From: Diploscapter coronatus
Lineage: Eukaryota > Nematoda > Chromadorea > Rhabditida > Rhabditidae
Direction: 5' to 3'
Assembly (NCBI GenBank): GCA_964036155.1
Contig: OZ038422.1
Span: 69,959,201-70,023,200, forward strand
Length of the DNA stretch: 64,000 nucleotides
Shown here piece after piece: positions 57,225 through 64,000 of the stretch (positions within the stretch are counted from its first letter, which is position 1; the number at the start of each line of letters is the position of its first letter). Position numbers and translations under genes: made by a program. The notes beneath the pieces were generated by a model. It was not told the DNA's origin, did no database searches, and saw nothing but the letters and a program-made list of their open reading frames with translations.

Positions 57225-60200
57225 TTATTGACCGACCTTAGCAGCGAGTGCGGCCTTCCTTGCCTGAGCCATGGAAGAAGAGCATCTGGCGATGGAATTG
57301 GACATGTAGAAGTCGGCCAGTTCGAGCTGCTTGGGAGTGACGTTCAGATCGACAGAGCCTGCGTCCTGACCGAGCTGACGCGACAGGGACAGGCCGAAGG
57401 CGGGCGACTCCACGTCGCGGAATCGGAGCAAATGCGGGGCGATCTGAAGGAGAGATGGGATAAGAAGACAAATTGGCTAATTAGTGGCGCAATAGGAATA
57501 AAGTTGAAAAAATAGCTGAATAAATTCTTTTTCCAGTTAAACAATGAAATTTTACGAAAGTAAATAAAGAACTAAAACATTTTCTGATAAAAGTAGTGCA
57601 GTCGAAAAGTTCATACAGTCATAATGTGGATGCTATCTGCTGCGTTCACGTATAATAGTGGACCAAATTTTCTAAAATTTGGCAGAAATCTACGATTGAG
57701 CGAACAGAATATGTACACAAAGTTCCAGTCAAGTTGGTTCGCTATTTTATGATGTAGAAGACTGAATTTATACTACAATAATCGTGATTGTCTCAAAATT
57801 TTCGCAGCGCACTGTAAGCTCAGCAAGATCGTCGTCGATTTAAAAAAAAAAAAAAGATTTATCTAAAAGTGTGCCCACCTCATTCATTCTCTGCCGAATC
57901 TGGACAATGTCATCGTAGGGCAGAGTGTGTCTGGCCACCTCGGACAGAGCTCGAATGATCTTCCAGTCATCACGAGCCTCGCCCGGAGGTCGTACTGCAG
58001 GGTAGCCTCTGAATATCAAAATAAGGCTAGAATTGAACGGAAGAGATCATACTTCTGCGAGCGTCCCTCAGTGTTGACATAAGTGCCCTCCTTCTCGGTG
58101 TAGGCTGCTCCAGGGAAAATCACGTCCGCCATTTCTGCGCCTGCGTCGCCCGTGTGACCTGAATAAAATGAAAATAATTTGACCAAATAGGGCTTTTTCA
58201 TCAAATATTTCGAAAAAAAAACCGATCCATAACGAAATAAGTGAATGATCGTTGAAACATGCAAATTTTTATGACAAACAAATTGGCATCAATTTTAGTT
58301 TTTTTTCGGATAAATTAAAATTGGAAATGTACCTACCCTGGTAAACGACGAAGGCAGATGGGGCGAGATCCTGTCGAGAGATTTTGCCCTCGTCTGCGCC
58401 GAGCAGATACAGGAATTTGATGGGCTTCTTGCGGATCGTCGATGTTCCTGCCTAAAAGATAAATAATAGTTCGATATTCATCAGCTAAGGGCATACCTTG
58501 TATCCAATATCGAGCGCGCCGACTTGCGAGGCCCACCTTTGCAAGACATTCACGTTGCTCACCACGCTGTTCGCATTCGTCAATTTAGAGCTCTGAAAAT
58601 GAATAATGCGCTAATTTGGAGTTTTCAGATCGAATGAAAATTTCAAGTAAATATAGAAAATTAACTAGAAGTTCCATTCTCATCGTCAATAAGCAAATTA
58701 TCGGTTTGCAAATTGGGAGAAAACGTCATTCATCCTTATAAAACGACAAAATCATTACCAAGGCCTGCAGTTTGGAAAGGAGAGCAGCACCATTGGGTCC
58801 CTGTAACATGTCAGAACCAACCACGATCGCTGGTCTCTGCGCACTTAGCAGCTTCTAAAAATGAAGAGTAGCTGTTTTCCAATCAAACTATTTTACCTTG
58901 GCGAATTCGCCCTTGCCGGCAATTACATCGTCGAGGGCCTTTGCATTGTTGCCCAGATATTCGTAGTCGTAGGTCAGATTCGTCTGAGCACCGACCACTC
59001 CGATTTCGATGTTCGAGTAGAGGAAACTGGAAATATCAATTTGAAAAGTCATTCAACATATCGAGTTGATAAATGAAAATAGAGAAAAAAGGAACAGACT
59101 CTTTCCACATATAGCTTGAGAATAGACTCAGATCGAGGAGAACACGTTTATATATGGGTAACAGACTGGTTGCATGTATCAGTGTAAAACTGAGAAATAC
59201 AGCTGCGCACAAAAGCTTGGAATATCACATAATTTTAAAAATACTCGTTTATGTATTTTAGTGAATCAATTATCTCAGAATTTTTCACATTTAGAAATGG
59301 CATTGGATAGGAATAATCTTCCAAGTTCCATCCAGATTGCTAGATGGGAATAAGCTTGCAAGACATAAAATCATGAGTCATTCCTGACTTTTGTGTACTA
59401 CTCTACATCAAACTAAATTTATTCCCTCAAAACAGGCTGTTACACACATGCTCTCCCCGAACTGAGGAATGAAAAGTCCCACTCGTGAAATATTCACGAT
59501 CAAAAGTTATCGATAAAAATGCATGATCTTAGTTGATAATCCAGACTATTTGAAAATACATAAAGAAACATACGCCTTTCTGATCCGAGCATTGAGCGCA
59601 GCAGCCTCGAATCTGGGATTGGTGCCGACGAGCAGCAGCGCATCTGCTTCCTCGATGCCCACGACCTTGTTGTTGAGGATGTAATTGGCTCTCAAGTCAG
59701 TGCCTCCATTCGAAGTGGGGAACTCCTCCTCGGTCATCACGTTCTCGCTGTTGAAACGGTTGAATAGGTCTTTCAGGGCTATCATCGATTCTGCAAGTAA
59801 GAAGGATCAGTTTCGCTATGAAACCAGGTAGAACTGACCAACGTCATTGAGTCCGCCTACGACAGCAGCCTTCTCGTCTGCAGGAACCTCGTGCATCTTC
59901 GTGGCCACAACGTAGAGAGCCTCTTCCCAAGTGGCTGGTCTGAAAAATTGAAGTATTTTGAAGAGGAGATAATATGTGAATTTTGTCAATTTTCAAACCG
60001 GGTATTTAAAGTTACGACTCTTTCCATCAAAAACTTTTTCCAATTCTGAATTTAACAGGCCATAACACAATTTTTCGACCTTTTTATAATCACTTTATCG
60101 AATCGTCGACCAGAATTTAATCCCGCATCTTCGTAATTTCAGTAAAATTAAATCCCTCTTACTTGAGTTGTCCGTCAGTGCCTTTGATCATGGGCTGCAG

Positions 60201-61940
60201 CAGTCTCTGCACCCTGAGTCCGTCGATGGCGAATCTCGTTCTGTCGCTGATCCACTCCTCGTTGATATCCTTCAAATGACTGTTCATTTGCAGTTCTAAC
60301 AATACTCTCCCTCACATCATTGATTCGAGGAATGACTCTGAGTAGTTCTCCCGTTCTGTGAGTGAGGATGACATTCGAGCCGAGTCCGTCCATAACATCC
60401 ACGCTCTCCGTCTTGCGAGTCTCCCACGGACGCGCCATGAAACTGTAAACAAGCAACATGTCGTTCAGGGATGTAAATTTTAAAAAATCGAATATTTTTA
60501 ACTTCTGCATAAAGTTCATAAAAAACGTGAAAGTAACCTGTATGGTTTGTTAGTTAGAGCACCGACTGGGCAAATATCGATGATGTTTCCCGACAGCTCA
60601 GAGGCAAAGAACTTCTCCACGTAAGTGCCGATCTGAAAAAAAAACCAGGATAATTTCACTCTTTTGAAGATAAAAATACCTGAAGATCAGATCCACGGCC
60701 AGTCGTTCCAAAATCGGGGAAGTCAGCTACCTGAAGATAAAAATGTATTCTTCTTCAGGGAAAGAAAGAACAAACCTCGTTAGCGAATCTGACGCATCTG
60801 GTGCACTGAATGCAGCGAGTCATCACCGTCTTTACCAGCGGACCGATGTCCTTGTCTTCCACAGCACTGAAATGACGACATTCTTGAATGAATAGACAGA
60901 AGTGAAAATATTACCGTTTCCCGTCGAGTCTGGACTGCAGACGGCCTCTGTCGCTGCCGAAAGCCATCGCCTGGTCTTGCAGGTCGCATTCGCCTCCCTT
61001 AAATTTCGCACAATTATCGTTGAAAGAAATCGAAAATATCTATATCTTAGCCAGGAATATTCGCAACTGAAAGTCGAAATCTGGTTGGGATAAGCAGATA
61101 CATAAACTGAGAAAAAATGTGTCAGAAAGAAAACAAATCACAAATTCTAGCTTTCAATAAGGAGTATTTGCGCTTTCAACTTGCCAAACTTCCAATAGAA
61201 ATAATGAGAAAAGTCTCACCTGATCGCAAATGGGGCAGTCGAGCGGATGGTTCTCCAGCAGGAACTCCATGACCCCTTCTCTGGCCTTCTTGACAAAGTC
61301 TGTGTTCGTCTTGATCTTCATTCCCTTCATCACAGGCATCGCACACGACGCAACTGGCTAAAATTTTACTGATAACCATCTATTCTGTTTAGAAATAATA
61401 CCTTGATGCTTTTTTCGACCTCGACGAGACACATTCTGCAGTTGCCCGCAATCGAAAGTCTGTCGTGGTAGCAGAAACGGGGGATGTCCACTCCCACGAG
61501 AGCACACGCCTGAAAATTGAGAAATTGACTTTTTTTTGGAAAGTTGATGCATTTTTAGCAGTGAAGTAATGTTGATAAGAAGAAGGGAAAACTCGATGGC
61601 TTTAGAGAAACAGGAAATTGAGGATGGTCAAAGTGAATGTTTTGAATACTGTGAAGAAAGTGATGTAATTTGTAAGTGACGTAACTTACAATTCAAGCAC
61701 CTTGACGCTCTTGAGAATGAGTAAAAGATGTACCTGAAGAATGGTCATTCCCGGATCGACGAGGATCTTCTTGTTGTCCACGAACACTTCGATTTTCTCC
61801 ACTGCTCCACTTTGAGCACGAACCTGCAAATTTTCAAGTTCAATTCCATTTAATCTCCTCTGGATTCTTACCGGAGTAACATTTAACCTGACTTTAGCCC
61901 GGGCGGCCAAATTACCAGCGATTCGCTGCATTTTGATCAC
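57225..61940 (-). CDS. NDUFS1: NADH-ubiquinone oxidoreductase 75 kDa subunit (NDUFS1)
   Basis: Largest core subunit of the electron-input module of mitochondrial complex I (nuo-5 in Caenorhabditis); carries iron-sulfur clusters N1b, N4 and N5. 19 exons, first to last: 61940-61872, 61823-61734, 61509-61402, 61357-61220, 60997-60915, 60866-60776, 60730-60680, 60632-60538, 60442-60316, 60269-60163, 59939-59839, 59790-59574, 59026-58897, 58854-58759, 58592-58497, 58451-58337, 58158-58053, 58008-57879, 57443-57225; 722 residues (human 727). A basic mitochondrial presequence starts the protein. The 2Fe-2S ferredoxin domain has [16 protein letters not shown] and [25 protein letters not shown] ligates N5/N4 type clusters, as does [43 protein letters not shown] and [16 protein letters not shown] are near-invariant. 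The molybdopterin-type domain follows. A second in-frame ATG lies at 61931. Confidence 0.96.
59198..59405. mobile_element. Eroded Tc1/mariner-like MITE in an NDUFS1 intron
   Basis: In the 0.55 kb intron between NDUFS1 exons 12 and 13. Left end TACAGCTGCGCACAAAAGCT, right end (other strand) TAGAGTAGTACACAAAAGTC; beyond ACACAAAAG/GCACAAAAG the arms continue as GGAAT..., CATAATTTTA / CATGATTTTA. TA stands at both outer ends, fitting the TA target of Tc1/mariner elements. About 70 percent identity between arms; 208 bases; no coding capacity. Confidence 0.5.
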
Positions 61941-62648
61941 GGTTGATGCAGCTGAAATTGAGAAACATTTATAAAACAGTCATAAATGATAAAGAAATAT
62001 TTCCAACGGCTTTAAAACCGTTTACATTTGTTCATCGATAATCCACGATAATGCTAAATAAAACTTTATTGTCGATACAAGTCATTGAAAATGAACCCAA
62101 AACCAGATAATCCAAGTGGGAGAAGGATCAAATGAGTTAACAACTGATAAAATGGAAGGGGGATGAAAAAACGGCTGCTTTCGATGGAAGAGAAAGATGA
62201 AGAATAGAAATAAGTGGAAAATGAATGAAGCTGCAAGATGAATAAAATTTCGTTTGAAAACATACAAAAAGGTGCAAAAGTCTGTATGCTAAAAATTCTT
62301 TCAATGGCTTTTTCAATCTTTATATCACATTAGATATAAGATATGGCTTTAAATTTTACTAATCTTATTTTTTCAAATGAATCTTCTATTTTCATGCACC
62401 TTCAATAATGCATATTATGCAGAGCAGCAGTTCGGTTTCTCTATACATCAAAGTACCTTGGAAATGGAATCGATGAATAAATTAGGTGCGAGTATTTTTT
62501 GGATAGAAATTTGTTTGCAAAAATCTCGCACTTAATAAATATCTAGAAATTATCACAGAGGAGACAGCTCACAATGAAATAAGTCGGGAAGGGAATACAG
62601 AATAAAAAAGATGTACCTTTGTGATCTGTACAGCAAGAATTGGCAAAC
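61941..62648. other. Spacer upstream of NDUFS1
   Basis: AT-rich, between NDUFS1 and the next - strand gene. It should include the NDUFS1 promoter. Further 3' exons of the neighbouring gene could lie here, but none was recognised. Confidence 0.4.
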
Positions 62649-64000
62649 TTACACCACATTGACGGATTCGTCCGCGGCAATTCGAATGTTCGGATTGGCC
62701 ATCGGATCGAAGATCTGATCGCGCTCAGAGCTACCGTAGCCCGACTTGAGCAGAATCGTTAGCTGAAATATGAAACATAATAAGGGAGAACCAACTCCGG
62801 CCTTTTTCACCGTCAGAATAATAAATATTAACAAATCTGGCACTATTATTTCATAAATGCGGCCATATTTACAACTTTCTCTTGTGATAAACTTAATTGA
62901 AAAAATAAACAAAAGCATACCAGAATGAAGATAGCAGCCAAAATGCAAAATCCGAGAAAAATCTTCTTGAACACGCTGATCTGCTTGGTGGATTCATTTC
63001 CATATTTGGCTCTGAACAGAACTAATTAATGAGTAAGTGCGAATGTCATGTTTACATTAGAATTAGCATTTGATCTCAGTGAACTCACTGATCGGTACGT
63101 TGATAAACAGAGGCCATTCAACATACATTTTCGGCAGGATTAGAAAATGGCTCACAATTTATCGCTGGTCATGGATTATTTTGAGCAGTGATAAATGCAT
63201 TCTATATAGGGTAGTGTACAAACGTGAGCACATGCGATTTTTTTTTAAAAGAATTTAGTTCCCCTCGAAAAGTGACTTTGTGAACTATCAAATTATCACA
63301 ACGTGTATGTTATTTTGAACAGGAATTAGGAGATACGAAAAGAATATTTGGGGAACCAAGACAACTAATGATTCTGTCTTTCAGAAGCAAATAGTCGAAT
63401 GAGTGTTTATTTTGAAAAAAAGTAAAAATATACGCTACTAACTTGACGAGTCCCGATACCCATTCTCCAACAGGTCTCCTCTTGTACTTGTTCTCCTCAC
63501 TGTCCACATCTCTGTTGCCATTTCCCAGCAGAGGCCTCTGGTCTTCCTGCATTCCTGGGCCTTTCTTACGGGCTGAATGAATACTATGATTTATTGCAAA
63601 ATTAGAATGATGCTCACAAGTGAACCGAGTGTCGTCGAAATGCGAACTGACATTAGCAGCTGGATGATCCATGTCCAGAGCTGTTTGTGGTGGAGATGGA
63701 CTGGAAAGTGGGTTTCTATTGAAAAGTAATTCGACATGAAAGTGATATCTGCATCCTTTTCTATGAAAATTTGTTAAAATTGAGAAGACTTGGTAATGTC
63801 ATTCTTTGAAAACAGTTTAGAGAGTTTCGATCAAACTTTTGAAAAAACAAACAAACAAAAAATTATTTTCAGATTCGTTTTTTTTACATTGATTTCACTC
63901 AACTATGTTCTAGAATTACTAAAAAATTGCCAAGAATGGAGTTAACATTAAACTGACATGTTTCCATTGCTAAACGCAGCCTGTGGCTTGAATGTAACGT
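62649..64000 (-). CDS. Single-pass membrane protein, N terminus outside window
   Basis: Not recognised. Exons, 5' to 3': to 63958 (enters from the right edge), 63715-63618, 63572-63443, 63011-62921, 62762-62649 or 62653. In frame they give a polar, Pro/Ser/Asn-rich N-terminal part (PLSSPSPPQTALDMDHPAA), a basic stretch (NKYKRRPVGEWVSGLVK), one membrane helix (IFLGFCILAAIFILLTILL) and a short outer or lumenal tail that ends IRIAADESVNVV. The order suggests a type II or tail-side anchored protein with a cytoplasmic N terminus. The 3' end is ambiguous: GTG GTG TAA GT can be read as a stop (62649-62651) or as a strong GTAAGT donor at 62652. About 140 residues are visible. Confidence 0.6.

Noticed and set aside
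1..64000. CRISPR arrays, tRNA, rRNA, spliced-leader or 5S genes
   Set aside because: No direct-repeat arrays, no GGTTCGAAT-type tRNA arms in a cloverleaf context, and no spliced-leader sequence were seen.

Overview
The window is animal nuclear DNA, AT-rich, with intron-dense genes. Many introns are only 40-60 bases long and end in TTTCAG or TTTTAG. A nematode is the best fit. The window holds a MEC-9-type Kunitz/EGF touch-receptor protein, a Ground-like (hedgehog-related) protein, a receptor tyrosine kinase with a very short ectodomain like the nematode KIN-15/KIN-16 group, a 7TM serpentine receptor, and U1/U2 snRNAs close in sequence to those of Caenorhabditis. The clade cannot be fixed from the window. 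No spliced-leader gene, tRNA or rRNA was seen.

Layout. From 1 to 7.4 kb, + strand: the end of a kelch-repeat gene, a 12-exon receptor tyrosine kinase and an 8-exon serpentine receptor whose only long introns hold inserted elements. From 7.6 to 9.7 kb: a hairpin transposon, then U1 and U2 snRNA genes on the - strand about 400 bases apart. From 10.2 to 20.6 kb, + strand: enolase-phosphatase E1 and a 26-exon mec-9 orthologue, followed by a possible tiny secreted-peptide gene. From 21.1 to 22.6 kb, - strand: a TMEM222 (RTE1/DUF778) homologue. From 24.1 to 32.5 kb, + strand: a DESI2-type PPPDE isopeptidase and an atypical class A GPCR. From 32.5 to 37.7 kb: mostly non-coding, with one Cys-rich - strand exon. 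From 37.8 to 39.4 kb, + strand: the Ground-like gene. From 40.3 kb to the end, everything recognised is on the - strand: MEMO1, lipin, a three-PAN-domain secreted protein, NDUFS1 (complex I 75 kDa subunit) and the edge of an unrecognised single-pass membrane protein.

Exon models were built by eye from splice signals and reading phase. For the kinase, serpentine receptor, E1, mec-9, TMEM222, DESI2, MEMO1, lipin, PAN protein and NDUFS1 the exon lengths add to an open frame of the length expected for each family where that is known. The genes are not an operon-like pathway. They mix core metabolism (lipin, NDUFS1, E1) with nematode surface and sensory proteins.

The most striking feature is mobile DNA inside introns. 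Several MITE-like elements with terminal inverted repeats and target-site duplications lie in introns. One of them, in mec-9, is itself the whole intron: its duplicated target supplies both splice sites and its removal restores a perfect EGF domain, so it looks like an introner. The second striking feature is the U2 gene, which has intact stems but a changed branchpoint-recognition sequence.
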